64,000 nucleotides of DNA from an uncultured Oscillospiraceae bacterium (GCA_947599925.1 CANQFT010000002.1:124001-188000); one strand, 5' to 3'. Positions 40,644-50,110 are shown, counted from the first letter of the stretch. Numbers and translations: made by a program. Notes: generated by a model not told the origin, from the sequence alone.

Positions 40644-42809
40644 GTGTATCTTGCACATCGCGCGGAGGATGGCCGGGAACAGAGCATCCTGGAACATGGC
40701 CGGAACGTAGCCAAACTCTGCGCCGGCTTCGCCGCGCCCTTTGGAGCGGAAAAACTGGCGGAGCTGGCGGGGCTGCTTCACGACATTGGGAAGTATTCCG
40801 GCGCCTTCCAGCGGCGCATCCGCGGGGAGAACATCCAGGTGGACCACGCCACGGCGGGGGCTTGGGAGTGCTTTCAACTGCGACAGGCCGCGGCGGCTTT
40901 TTGCATAGCGGGACACCACGGGCGGTTACCGGAGTTGGGAACCTCTGATGACGGGCCGGAACTGCCGTCTTTGTGCGGGCGGATGAACCGGGCCAAGCAG
41001 GGACGGTTGGAGCCCTATGGCGCGTGGCAAGGGGAAATCACGCCGCCGGAAGCGCCGCCTCGGATGCCGTCGGACCCACTGGATGACTTCTTTTTCATAC
41101 GAATGCTCTACTCCTGCCTGGTGGATGCCGATCATCTGGACACGGAGTGGTTCATGCAGGGAAAGGTGGAACGGGGCGGTGGACTGGACATGGCCGCTTT
41201 GGACCAATGTTTTCAGCAGAAGATACAAAAGTGGTTTCCGCCCAAAGGAGCGCTGAATGAGCGCCGCTGTACTATCCTGGAACGATGTACCGACCAGGGA
41301 GAGCGGCAACCTCCTGGGCTGTTTACATTGACAGTTCCCACCGGCGGCGGAAAAACAACGGCATCTCTGGCTTTTGCCCTGCGCCATGCCAAGACCCACG
41401 GGTTAAAAAGGGTCGTCTATGTGATCCCCTACACCAGCATCATCGAGCAGACGGCAGACACTTTCCGCAAGGTCCTGGGAGATGACGCGGTGCTGGAGCA
41501 TCATTCCAACGTGGACTTCGGCGACGATGAGAGCGGCTCGCCCGACCCGGAAAAGACGCGCAAGAAGCTGGCCGCCGAGAACTGGGACCTGCCGGTGGTG
41601 GTGACCACCGCCGTGCAGTTCTTCGAGTCCCTGTTCGCGAACAAGCCGTCCCGGTGCCGGAAGCTCCACAATTTGGCGGACAGCGTCATCATCTTCGACG
41701 AGGCCCAGACCATCCCCCTGCCCTACCTGCTGCCCTGCGTCCGGGCCATCGCGGAGCTCACCGTGAACTACGGCGCGTCCTGCGTCCTCTGCACCGCCAC
41801 CCAGCCCGCCCTGGGGCCCATGTTCACCGACATTGCGCCGGAGCTGGCTCTCCGGGAGATCGCCCCGGAAATTCCCGCCCAGGTTTTCCAGCGGGTGCGC
41901 TACGAGCACCTGGGCCAGCTGTCCGACGAGGCCCTGGCCCAACGGCTGGGCGGCCATGAACAAGCCCTGTGCATCGTATCCACCCGCAAACAGGCCCAGG
42001 CGGTCTACGACTTGCTGGATCCCGCGGACAGCTTCCACCTGTCCACCCTCATGACGCCGGAGCACCGGCGGGAAGTCCTGGCGGAGATCCGGCGGAGGCT
42101 GGACCCCAGACACCCCCGCCCCTGCCGAGTGGTGTCCACCAGTCTCATCGAGGCCGGAGTGGATGTGGACTTCCCCGCCGTCTACCGGGCTGAGGCGGGG
42201 CTGGACTCCATCGTCCAGGCCGCCGGACGGTGCAACCGAGAGGGAAAGCGTCCCCTGGACGAGAGCCGCGTCTACATCTTCCAGCCCGACAGCAAATACA
42301 TCGCCACCCTGCCCTATTCTATCCTGCGGCCCATAGATGTTATGCACTCCGTCATCCGGGACTGCCCCGCCCTGGACGCGCCGGAGGCCATCGAGCGCTA
42401 TTTCACCGGTCTACATCTGTTTACCGGAGAGGGACTCGACAGCAAACAGATCGTCTCCTTGTTCGAGGCAGGGATGCAGGATCCGTACCATCCCTCTTTC
42501 CCCTTTGCCGAGGCAGCTCAGGCGTTCCATCTCATCGATCGGAACACCCGCGCCGTCCTCATTCCCCGCACGGAGGAGGCCAGGGCGCTGGCCGCCCGCC
42601 TGCGGCGCGGCGAGCGCAGCCGGGCCCTGCTCCGCAAGGCCGGGCAGTTCTCGGTGAACGTGTACGAGGACCACTTCGATGCCCTCAATGCAAAAGGCGC
42701 CCTGGATATTCTGGAGCCGGACCTGGCTGTGTTGACCGACCCGTCTCTGTACAGCGAAACCACCGGCCTTGAACTGTTGGCCGACGACGGGGTGGGAATC
42801 TTCCTGTAA
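40644..42809 (+). CDS. cas3: CRISPR-associated helicase/nuclease Cas3 (type I-C)
   Basis: HD domain (LAGLLHDIGKYSGAF...HATAG), TVPTGGGKTTASLAFALRHA, DEAQ; GTG start after aggaggggg. Confidence 0.95.
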   Translation: MYLAHRAEDGREQSILEHGRNVAKLCAGFAAPFGAEKLAELAGLLHDIGKYSGAFQRRIRGENIQVDHATAGAWECFQLRQAAAAFCIAGHHGRLPELGTSDDGPELPSLCGRMNRAKQGRLEPYGAWQGEITPPEAPPRMPSDPLDDFFFIRMLYSCLVDADHLDTEWFMQGKVERGGGLDMAALDQCFQQKIQKWFPPKGALNERRCTILERCTDQGERQPPGLFTLTVPTGGGKTTASLAFALRHAKTHGLKRVVYVIPYTSIIEQTADTFRKVLGDDAVLEHHSNVDFGDDESGSPDPEKTRKKLAAENWDLPVVVTTAVQFFESLFANKPSRCRKLHNLADSVIIFDEAQTIPLPYLLPCVRAIAELTVNYGASCVLCTATQPALGPMFTDIAPELALREIAPEIPAQVFQRVRYEHLGQLSDEALAQRLGGHEQALCIVSTRKQAQAVYDLLDPADSFHLSTLMTPEHRREVLAEIRRRLDPRHPRPCRVVSTSLIEAGVDVDFPAVYRAEAGLDSIVQAAGRCNREGKRPLDESRVYIFQPDSKYIATLPYSILRPIDVMHSVIRDCPALDAPEAIERYFTGLHLFTGEGLDSKQIVSLFEAGMQDPYHPSFPFAEAAQAFHLIDRNTRAVLIPRTEEARALAARLRRGERSRALLRKAGQFSVNVYEDHFDALNAKGALDILEPDLAVLTDPSLYSETTGLELLADDGVGIFL

Positions 42810-42817
42810 ACAGCCGT

Positions 42818-42843
42818 GGGGCAGATGCCCCAGCATCTGCCCC
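42818..42843. terminator. Hairpin downstream of cas3 / end of crRNA-like RNA
   Basis: ggggcagatgc-ccca-gcatctgcccc, perfect 11-bp arms. Confidence 0.7.
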
Positions 42844-42874
42844 GCGACCAGTTCGCCATACTGTCAATCTCTCA

Positions 42875-42904
42875 ATTTCAACCCACATTCCCAACGGGAA
42901 CGAC
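42875..42904 (-). repeat. Solitary degenerate CRISPR repeat
   Basis: Same 11-nt 3' end TGGGTTGAAAT and 7-bp stem as array repeat GTCGCGCCCCGTGCGGGCGCGTGGGTTGAAAT. Confidence 0.85.
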
Positions 42905-42916
42905 CGTAACGATGTT

Positions 42917-42945
42917 ACTATATCTGTTTCTCATCAAAAAATCAA
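42917..42945 (-). promoter_or_regulatory. Promoter of crRNA-like RNA
   Basis: Minus strand TTGATT (42945-42940)-17-TATAGT (42922-42917). Confidence 0.65.
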
Positions 42946-42965
42946 GAAAATTTTGGCATAGCCTG

Positions 42966-42994
42966 TTGACAAGCAGCGAAGAATATGTTATACT
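42966..42994 (+). promoter_or_regulatory. Promoter of cas5c-8c-7c-4-1-2 operon
   Basis: TTGACA-17-TATACT. Confidence 0.85.
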
Positions 42995-43031
42995 TTCAAT
43001 GTCTCATAAATTTGAAAGAGGTGAGCGAATT

Positions 43032-43685
43032 GTGAGCCAAGGGATCCAAGTGGAGGTGTGGGGGGACTATGCGCTTATCACGCGTCCGGAGCTCAAAGTG
43101 GAGCGGGTCAGCTACGATGTGATGACCCCCTCCGCCGCACGGGGGCTGATCGAGGCAATCTACTGGCACCCCGGCCTGCGGTGGCACATCGACCGCATCC
43201 ACGTGATGAACCCCATCGCCTTCACCAACATCCGGCGCAACGAGGTCAAAGACAAGGTTTTGGCCTCCAACGTGCGCTCTGTGATGACCGGCGGGGACAG
43301 GCCTTTGGCCATCTACACCGGCGAGAGCATCCAACAGCGGGCCTCCATGGTGCTGACCGATGTGCGGTATGTGATCGACGCGCACTTCACCATGACCGAC
43401 AAGGCCGCGCCCACGGACAACGAGGGCAAGTTCATCGACATCGCCCGGCGGCGGCTGGCGAGGGGACAGTGTTATCACCAGCCCTGCTTCGGCTGCCGGG
43501 AGTTCCCCGCCCACTTCCGGGCATGGCCCGGCGGGCCGGTGCCCACCATTCCGGAGACCCGCTCCCTGGGGCTGATGCTCTACGACATGGACTACTCCGA
43601 CCCCCGGAACATCCAGCCCATGTTCTTCATGGCGGAATTGACAAACGGCGTGCTGGAGGTGGCGGGAAAGGAGGCGCTGCGATGA
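43032..43685 (+). CDS. cas5c: Cas5c (Cas5d), pre-crRNA endonuclease of type I-C
   Basis: GIQVEVWGDYALITRPELKVERVSYDVMTPSAARGLIEAIYWHPG; GTG start after gaggtgagcg. Confidence 0.95.
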   Translation: MSQGIQVEVWGDYALITRPELKVERVSYDVMTPSAARGLIEAIYWHPGLRWHIDRIHVMNPIAFTNIRRNEVKDKVLASNVRSVMTGGDRPLAIYTGESIQQRASMVLTDVRYVIDAHFTMTDKAAPTDNEGKFIDIARRRLARGQCYHQPCFGCREFPAHFRAWPGGPVPTIPETRSLGLMLYDMDYSDPRNIQPMFFMAELTNGVLEVAGKEALR

Positions 43686-45448
43686 TCTTACAGGCTTTGT
43701 GCGGCTATTATGACGCCCTTGCCCGACGGGGCCAGGTCACGCCTCCCGGCTGGAGCGTGGCCAAGGTGTCTTTCGCCCTGAACATCGACGAGCAGGGGGA
43801 ACTTCGCGAGGTCATCCCGCTGAAAATCACACCGGAGGGAAGCAAAAAGGAGGTCCCCCAGTCCCTCCAGGTGCCGGAGCAGGTCAAAAAGACCTCCGGC
43901 GTATCCGCAAACTTCCTGTGCGAGAACAGCGCCTACTTTTTGGGCGTGGACAACAAGGGAAAGCCCGACAGAACGCTGCAATGCTTCGAGGCGGCCAAGG
44001 AGCTGCACCAGTCGCTCCTGGCTCCGGTGGACAGCCCCGCGGCCCGGTCAATACTCGCCTTTTTTGACGGGTGGCGGCCAGAGGAGGCGGCGGAGCACCC
44101 GGCCCTTCGCCTCTGTCTGGACGAGATCCTGAAGGGCGCAAACCTGGTTTTCTCGGTAAACGGCCTGTACGCCCAGGAGGACCCCGCCATCCAGGCCGCA
44201 TGGCGGGACCACCGCGCCGCCCAGTCCGCCGACGCGGCATCCGGCCGGTGCCTGGTGACGGGGGAACTCGGCCCCATCGCCCGGCTCCACCCCGCCATCA
44301 AGGGCGTTCGGGACGCCCAGTCCACCGGTGCGTCCCTGGTGTCCTTCAACGCCTCAGCCTTTGAGTCCTACGGCCACGAGATGGCTGACGAGACCGGACA
44401 GGGGCTCAACTCCCCCGTCTCCGAGGAGGCCGCCTTCCGGTACGGCGCGGCGCTGAACCGGCTCATCGCCGACAGGTCCCACCTCCAGTACATCGGGGAC
44501 ACCGCCGTGGTCTACTGGGCGGAGGACGCCGAGCCGCTGTATCAGGATGTGTTCAGCTGCGCCACACTCGGCGGCACATCGGAGGTCATCACCGATCTGG
44601 ACCTGCAGGACGCGGTGAAAAAGCTGGCCCGCGGCGACCCGGTGGACGTGAACGGCGTTCCGCTCCACCCAGACAACCGGTTCTATGTGCTGGGCCTGGC
44701 TCCCAACGCCGCGCGGCTCAGCGTGCGGTTCTTCCTGCGGGACACATTCGGCCAGATGCTGGCCAATGTGCAGGCCCACTATGACCGGCTCTCTATCGTC
44801 AGGCCCGCCTATGAGACAAACGGGGCCCTGCCCCTGTGGAGACTGCTGGGGGAGACGGTCAACCCCAACAGCCGGGACAAAAAGGCGTCCCCACCTATGG
44901 CGGGCGCGGTGGTCCGGGCCATCCTGTCCGGCGGGCCCTACCCCGTCTCCCTGCTGGAACAGACCATGCTGCGCATCCGGGCGGAGCAAAACGTCACCTA
45001 TGGCCGGGCGGCCATTTTGAAAGCGGTCTTTCTGAAAAACAGAGAATTCAATGTGCCAGAGGAGGTATTACGCGTGGAACTCAACGACCAGAGCAACCAT
45101 CTTCCCTATGTGCTGGGGCGGCTGTTCGCCGTGTTGGAGCGGGTCCAGTCCGCCGCCAATCCCGGCCTCAACGCCACCATCAAGGACAAGTATTTCAACA
45201 GCGCCTGCGCCACCCCCGCCACCATCTTCCCCCTGCTGACCAAGCTGTCCCAGAGCCATCTGCGCAAGCTGGAGGGCGGGCTGAAAACCTATTATGAGAA
45301 GTTGATCGGCGATTTGGAAAACCGCATCCACGAGACCCTGCCCGTCCGTCTCTCCCTGGCCGACCAGGGAACGTTCCACCTGGGCTACTACCATCAGGTA
45401 CAGAAATTCTATGAGAAGAAGGACAAAGGAGGAAACGAAAATGTCTGA
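43682..45448 (+). CDS. cas8c: Cas8c (Csd1)
   Basis: 588 aa, between cas5c and cas7c; ATGA overlap; MILQALCGYYDALARRGQ. Confidence 0.93.
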   Translation: MILQALCGYYDALARRGQVTPPGWSVAKVSFALNIDEQGELREVIPLKITPEGSKKEVPQSLQVPEQVKKTSGVSANFLCENSAYFLGVDNKGKPDRTLQCFEAAKELHQSLLAPVDSPAARSILAFFDGWRPEEAAEHPALRLCLDEILKGANLVFSVNGLYAQEDPAIQAAWRDHRAAQSADAASGRCLVTGELGPIARLHPAIKGVRDAQSTGASLVSFNASAFESYGHEMADETGQGLNSPVSEEAAFRYGAALNRLIADRSHLQYIGDTAVVYWAEDAEPLYQDVFSCATLGGTSEVITDLDLQDAVKKLARGDPVDVNGVPLHPDNRFYVLGLAPNAARLSVRFFLRDTFGQMLANVQAHYDRLSIVRPAYETNGALPLWRLLGETVNPNSRDKKASPPMAGAVVRAILSGGPYPVSLLEQTMLRIRAEQNVTYGRAAILKAVFLKNREFNVPEEVLRVELNDQSNHLPYVLGRLFAVLERVQSAANPGLNATIKDKYFNSACATPATIFPLLTKLSQSHLRKLEGGLKTYYEKLIGDLENRIHETLPVRLSLADQGTFHLGYYHQVQKFYEKKDKGGNENV

Positions 45449-46331
45449 ACCCATCAAGAACCGTTACGAGTTCGTCATCCTGTTCGATGTGGAGAACGGC
45501 AATCCCAACGGCGACCCCGACGCGGGCAATATGCCCCGTGTGGACCCGGAGACCGGCTACGGCCTGGTCACAGACGTGTGCCTGAAGCGGAAGATCCGCG
45601 ACTATGTGGAGACGGTCAAGGAGGACGCGGCGGGCTGGCGGATCTACATCAAGGACGGCGTGCCCCTGAACCGCTCCGATGCGGAGGCGTTCGCCCACTG
45701 GAACATCGATGAGAAGACCGTCAAGGAGGCCAAAAAGAAGGACGACACGCTGGACGAGAAGGTCCGGGATTTCATGTGCCAGAACTTTTTTGACATCCGT
45801 ACCTTCGGCGCCGTCATGACCACTTTCGTGAAGAACAACCTCAACTGCGGCCAGATCCGGGGACCGGTGCAGCTGGGCTTCGCCCGGAGCGTGGATCCCA
45901 TCGTGCCCCAGGAGGTCACCATCACCCGCGTGGCCATCACCACCGAGGCCGACGCGGAGAAAAAGGGCACCGAGATGGGGCGGAAGTACATCGTCCCCTA
46001 TGCCCTCTACCGCTGCGAGGGCTATGTCTCGGCCAACCTGGCCCGGAAGGTCACCGGCTTTTCCGAGGACGACCTGGCGCTGCTGTGGGATGCCATCCAG
46101 AATATGTTCGAGTATGACCGCTCCGCCGCAAGGGGCAAGATGGCCGTTCGGGAACTCATCGTATTCAAGCACGACTCCGAGCTGGGCTGCGCCCCCGCCT
46201 GGAAGCTGTTCGACGCCGTCTCCGTCACCCGGAAGGCGGACGTCATCAGCCCCAGGGCCTACGGCGATTATACCGTCGCCGTGGACGAGGCGGCCCTGCC
46301 CGCCGGCGTCACCTGCACCCGCAAGGGGTGA
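45441..46331 (+). CDS. cas7c: Cas7c (Csd2)
   Basis: NRYEFVILFDVENGNPNGDPDAGNMPRVDPETGYGLVTDVCLKRKIRDY. Confidence 0.96.
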   Translation: MSEPIKNRYEFVILFDVENGNPNGDPDAGNMPRVDPETGYGLVTDVCLKRKIRDYVETVKEDAAGWRIYIKDGVPLNRSDAEAFAHWNIDEKTVKEAKKKDDTLDEKVRDFMCQNFFDIRTFGAVMTTFVKNNLNCGQIRGPVQLGFARSVDPIVPQEVTITRVAITTEADAEKKGTEMGRKYIVPYALYRCEGYVSANLARKVTGFSEDDLALLWDAIQNMFEYDRSAARGKMAVRELIVFKHDSELGCAPAWKLFDAVSVTRKADVISPRAYGDYTVAVDEAALPAGVTCTRKG

Positions 46332-47002
46332 GCGCCTTGCCGGAGGAGGACTACCTCGCCCTGTCCGGATTACAGCACTTCGCCTTCTGCCGCCGCCAGT
46401 GGGCCCTGATCCACATCGAGCGGCAGTGGGCGGAAAATCTCCGCACCGTGGAGGGGGACCTGCTCCACCGGCGGGCCCACGACGAACAGCAGACCGAGAG
46501 CCGCGGCGACGTTTTGATCGTCCGCGGCCTTCGGGTCATCTCCCGCCGTCTCCAGGTCCAAGGGGTGTGCGACGTGGTGGAGTTCCGCCGGGACCCCGCC
46601 GGGGTGTCCCTGGCGGGACGGGAGGGGACGTGGCAGCCCTATCCCGTGGAGTACAAGCGGGGCAAACCAAAGGCCTTTGACGCCGACGAGCTCCAGCTCT
46701 GCGCCCAGGCCATGTGCCTGGAGGAGATGCTGCTGTGTTCCATTCCAGAGGGCAGCCTGTTCTACGGCGAGCCCCGGCGGCGCACCAGGGTGATGCTGGA
46801 CGCGGCCCTGCGGGAGCGGGTGGAGGCGCTGGCGGCGGAGATGCGCGCCCTCTACCTCCGGGGGCACACCCCCAGGGCCAAGCCCGGCAAGGGCTGCGCC
46901 GCCTGCTCGCTGAAGGAACTGTGCCTGCCCCAGCTGGCGAAAAGCCAGTCCCCCGCCGCCTGGCTCCGCGCCCACCTGCCCGGAAAGGAGGACGAGCCGT
47001 GA
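46328..47002 (+). CDS. cas4: Cas4
   Basis: YLALSGLQHFAFCRRQWALIHIE...GCAACSLKELCLP. Confidence 0.95.
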   Translation: MSALPEEDYLALSGLQHFAFCRRQWALIHIERQWAENLRTVEGDLLHRRAHDEQQTESRGDVLIVRGLRVISRRLQVQGVCDVVEFRRDPAGVSLAGREGTWQPYPVEYKRGKPKAFDADELQLCAQAMCLEEMLLCSIPEGSLFYGEPRRRTRVMLDAALRERVEALAAEMRALYLRGHTPRAKPGKGCAACSLKELCLPQLAKSQSPAAWLRAHLPGKEDEP

Positions 47003-48030
47003 GGAAATTTCTCAACACCCTGTTCGTCCTCAGCGAGAACAGCTATCTGGCCCTGGAGGGCGAGACGGTGGTGGTGCTCGCTGAGGAGGAGAAGCGGGGC
47101 CAGTTCCCCCTCCACACCCTGGAGAACATCCTCTGCTTCTCCTACAAAGGGGCCAGTCCCGCCCTGATGGGCAAGTGCGCCCGTGAGGGTGTGAACCTGT
47201 GCTTTCTGACCCCACGGGGACGGTTCCTGGCCAGAGTCTGCGGGGAAAATCCGGGCAACGTCCTGCTCCGCCGGACCCAGTACCGTGCGGCGGACGACCC
47301 CGCCCAGAGCTGCCGCGTCGCCCGGTGCTTCCTCTTTGGCAAGGTCTACAACAGCCGCTGGAGCATCGAGCGCACCCGCCGGGATCACGCCCTGCGTGTG
47401 GACGACGAAAAGCTTGGGCGGGCCTCCTCCCTGCTGGCGGACAGCTTGCCCGCCTTTCTGGAGGAGAGCGATCTGGACTCCCTCCGGGGACTGGAGGGCC
47501 AGACCGCCGCCGTCTACTTCGACGCCTTTGACGCCCTCATTCTGAACCAGCGGGAGACCTTCTCTTTCACCGGTCGCTCCCGCCGTCCGCCTCTGGACCC
47601 GGTGAACGCCCTGCTGTCCTTCGCCTACACCCTGCTGGCCAACGCCTGCGCCGGGGCGCTGGAGAGTGTGGGGCTGGACGCCTATGTGGGCTTCCTCCAC
47701 CGGGACCGGCCCGGACGGACCTCTCTGGCGCTGGACATGATGGAGGAACTGCGCCCCCTGTTCGCCGACCGGTTCGTGCTGACCCTCATCAACAACCGGG
47801 TGCTGCGGGAGGAGCACTTCGACCGGCAGCCCGGCGGGGCAGTGTGGCTCAACGACGAGGGCCGGAGGCTCTTTCTCTCCGCGTGGCAGAAGCGGCTGGC
47901 GGAGCCCATCACCCATCCGTATCTGAAGGAAAAGCTGGCCTGGGGACTGGCGCCCTATGTTCAGGCCCTGCTGCTGGCCCGGTATCTCCGGGGCGACCTG
48001 GATGATTACCCGCCATTTTTGTGGAAGTGA
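46999..48030 (+). CDS. cas1: Cas1 (I-C)
   Basis: MRKFLNTLFVLSENSYLALEGETVVV; GTG start overlapping cas4 stop. Confidence 0.96.
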   Translation: MRKFLNTLFVLSENSYLALEGETVVVLAEEEKRGQFPLHTLENILCFSYKGASPALMGKCAREGVNLCFLTPRGRFLARVCGENPGNVLLRRTQYRAADDPAQSCRVARCFLFGKVYNSRWSIERTRRDHALRVDDEKLGRASSLLADSLPAFLEESDLDSLRGLEGQTAAVYFDAFDALILNQRETFSFTGRSRRPPLDPVNALLSFAYTLLANACAGALESVGLDAYVGFLHRDRPGRTSLALDMMEELRPLFADRFVLTLINNRVLREEHFDRQPGGAVWLNDEGRRLFLSAWQKRLAEPITHPYLKEKLAWGLAPYVQALLLARYLRGDLDDYPPFLWK

Positions 48031-48039
48031 GGCGGTCCT

Positions 48040-48330
48040 ATGCTGGTGCTCATCACCTATGACGTAAATACAGAGGACGCCGCCGGCCGGAAGCGTCTGC
48101 GGCAGGTGGCAAAACAGTGTGTCAATTACGGCCAGCGGGTGCAAAATTCTGTGTTCGAGTGCCTGCTGGACCCGGCGCAGTACAAACTGCTCCAGGCCAA
48201 ATTGCTGGAGATCATCGACCGGGAAAAGGACAGTCTGCGGTTCTATCAGCTTGGGGACAAGTATCAAAATAAGATCGAGCACTTCGGCGCGAAGGCGTCC
48301 TACGAGCCGGAGGGGGTGTTGCTGGTATAG
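48040..48330 (+). CDS. cas2: Cas2
   Basis: MLVLITYDVNTEDAAGRKRLRQVAKQCVNYGQRVQNSVFECLLD. Confidence 0.97.
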   Translation: MLVLITYDVNTEDAAGRKRLRQVAKQCVNYGQRVQNSVFECLLDPAQYKLLQAKLLEIIDREKDSLRFYQLGDKYQNKIEHFGAKASYEPEGVLLV

Positions 48331-48505
48331 CCGGTGCGAGGGGCAAGCGAACAGGGATGTGCCATGCGGTTCGCACCCTCTTCTCCGGCAAAAAAGGGCC
48401 GTCAGCCGCGGGAAAGAGCGGCTGGCACGGCCCAAAATCTTCTCAAAGCAACTGTTTTTTCGCAGATCGCACAAAATTGTTTCAAGAATTTTGTACAGGT
48501 TTGCT
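48331..48505 (+). promoter_or_regulatory. CRISPR leader
   Basis: Between cas2 and first repeat; AT-rich just before the array. Confidence 0.75.
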
Positions 48506-50110
48506 GTCGCGCCCCGTGCGGGCGCGTGGGTTGAAATCAGATCCACCACGGTCAAATAGTAGCCCGTGTAACGTCGCGCCCCGTGCGGGCGCGTGGGTTG
48601 AAATTGCCCCGGCGGACTCCAAAAGCGGGTCGGCTCCGTCGCGCCCCGTGCGGGCGCGTGGGTTGAAATCGCGAAGCTGATGCGTCCGGCCTCCTCTGCC
48701 TCGGTCGCGCCCCGTGCGGGCGCGTGGGTTGAAATGAGGTCATAGCCCTCGATGTCCAGGTCGGCGATGGTCGCGCCCCGTGCGGGCGCGTGGGTTGAAA
48801 TCGTACAGAGGAGAGGCGCGGAGCGGCTCCCAGTGTCGCGCCCCGTGCGGGCGCGTGGGTTGAAATTCGATGGCGGGCACCTCAAAATGAAGGAGGAGGT
48901 CGCGCCCCGTGCGGGCGCGTGGGTTGAAATCTTGGTCGGCCAGGGTGGTGATGCTCCGGCTCTGTCGCGCCCCGTGCGGGCGCGTGGGTTGAAATTGGCG
49001 CATGACCTCAGCAAAGTAATACTGGAACTGCAGTCGCGCCCCGTGCGGGCGCGTGGGTTGAAATAAACCACTTTGAAAAATTAGAACAAACCGTTCCGTC
49101 GCGCCCCGTGCGGGCGCGTGGGTTGAAATATATAGGCGCTCGGTCAGCTCCTCCGGTGTGACGCGTCGCGCCCCGTGCGGGCGCGTGGGTTGAAATTTTG
49201 TTGCTCTCTGTTAGAGGGGCGCCGAAACAGGTCGCGCCCCGTGCGGGCGCGTGGGTTGAAATTACCCGTGGGGGGTGTGGGTGACGGCTTATGCAGTCGC
49301 GCCCCGTGCGGGCGCGTGGGTTGAAATTGGCAGGGTAGCGGCCCGGACTTTGGGTTTGCCGTCGCGCCCCGTGCGGGCGCGTGGGTTGAAATATAGGAAT
49401 GCACAAAAAAAATGTTTACCTGGGAGTCGCGCCCCGTGCGGGCGCGTGGGTTGAAATGAACGTATCACCGCTGATAGCGTCCATGCACAACGTCGCGCCC
49501 CGTGCGGGCGCGTGGGTTGAAATAGCAGGATGTCCTCTCGAGCAAGCACCACGGCAGTCGCGCCCCGTGCGGGCGCGTGGGTTGAAATTGGATTTGCTAG
49601 AATAGCATTGTCGGGAGGGCAAGGTCGCGCCCCGTGCGGGCGCGTGGGTTGAAATAAGGTTTTTGTTCACCTTGCACAAAAACAGCTTGGTCGCGCCCCG
49701 TGCGGGCGCGTGGGTTGAAATGAGCCCGGCGACCACCACCGCTTGCCGGGCAAGGTCGCGCCCCGTGCGGGCGCGTGGGTTGAAATAGTTAGAAAGGAGG
49801 GATATATATGGACTGGCAAACGTCGCGCCCCGTGCGGGCGCGTGGGTTGAAATCTACATCCCCGTTGGGAGCCGCGGGGATTTCACCGGTCGCGCCCCGT
49901 GCGGGCGCGTGGGTTGAAATGATGATTTACACCGCCGTGGAAAACGCTATGACTATGTCGCGCCCCGTGCGGGCGCGTGGGTTGAAATATGAGTTCCTGG
50001 GGCACACCGATGATCTCCACCTCGTCGCGCCCCGTGCGGGCGCGTGGGTTGAAATGACCTGGGGGCGGAGTGCCAGGACAAGACCTTCGTCGCGCCCCGT
50101 GCGGGCGCGG
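48506..50110 (+). CRISPR. CRISPR array 1, 25 repeats (last truncated), 24 spacers of about 32-37 nt
   Basis: Repeat GTCGCGCCCCGTGCGGGCGCGTGGGTTGAAAT (32 nt); starts 48506, 48573, 48638, 48704, 48770 ... 50024, 50089(truncated). Confidence 0.98.

Larger units (their letters stand above)
42818..42910 (-). ncRNA. Putative CreR-like crRNA-like RNA: degenerate repeat + spacer-like segment + hairpin
   Basis: Minus strand: GTCGTTCCCGTTGGGAATGTGGGTTGAAAT (42904-42875), then TGAGAGATTGACAGTATGGCGAACTGGTCGC, then hairpin; own promoter TTGATT-17-TATAGT. Confidence 0.75.

Noticed and set aside
42818-43031. CreTA toxin-antitoxin rather than CreR
   Set aside because: No separate small toxin ORF or toxin-RNA promoter could be identified; the spacer-like segment instead matches the cas5c promoter.
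46852-49071. 739-aa minus ORF and other ORFs across the arrays (STHAPARGAT / NFNPRARTGRD / SRPVRARGLK repeats)
   Set aside because: Translation artefacts of CRISPR repeats, not proteins.
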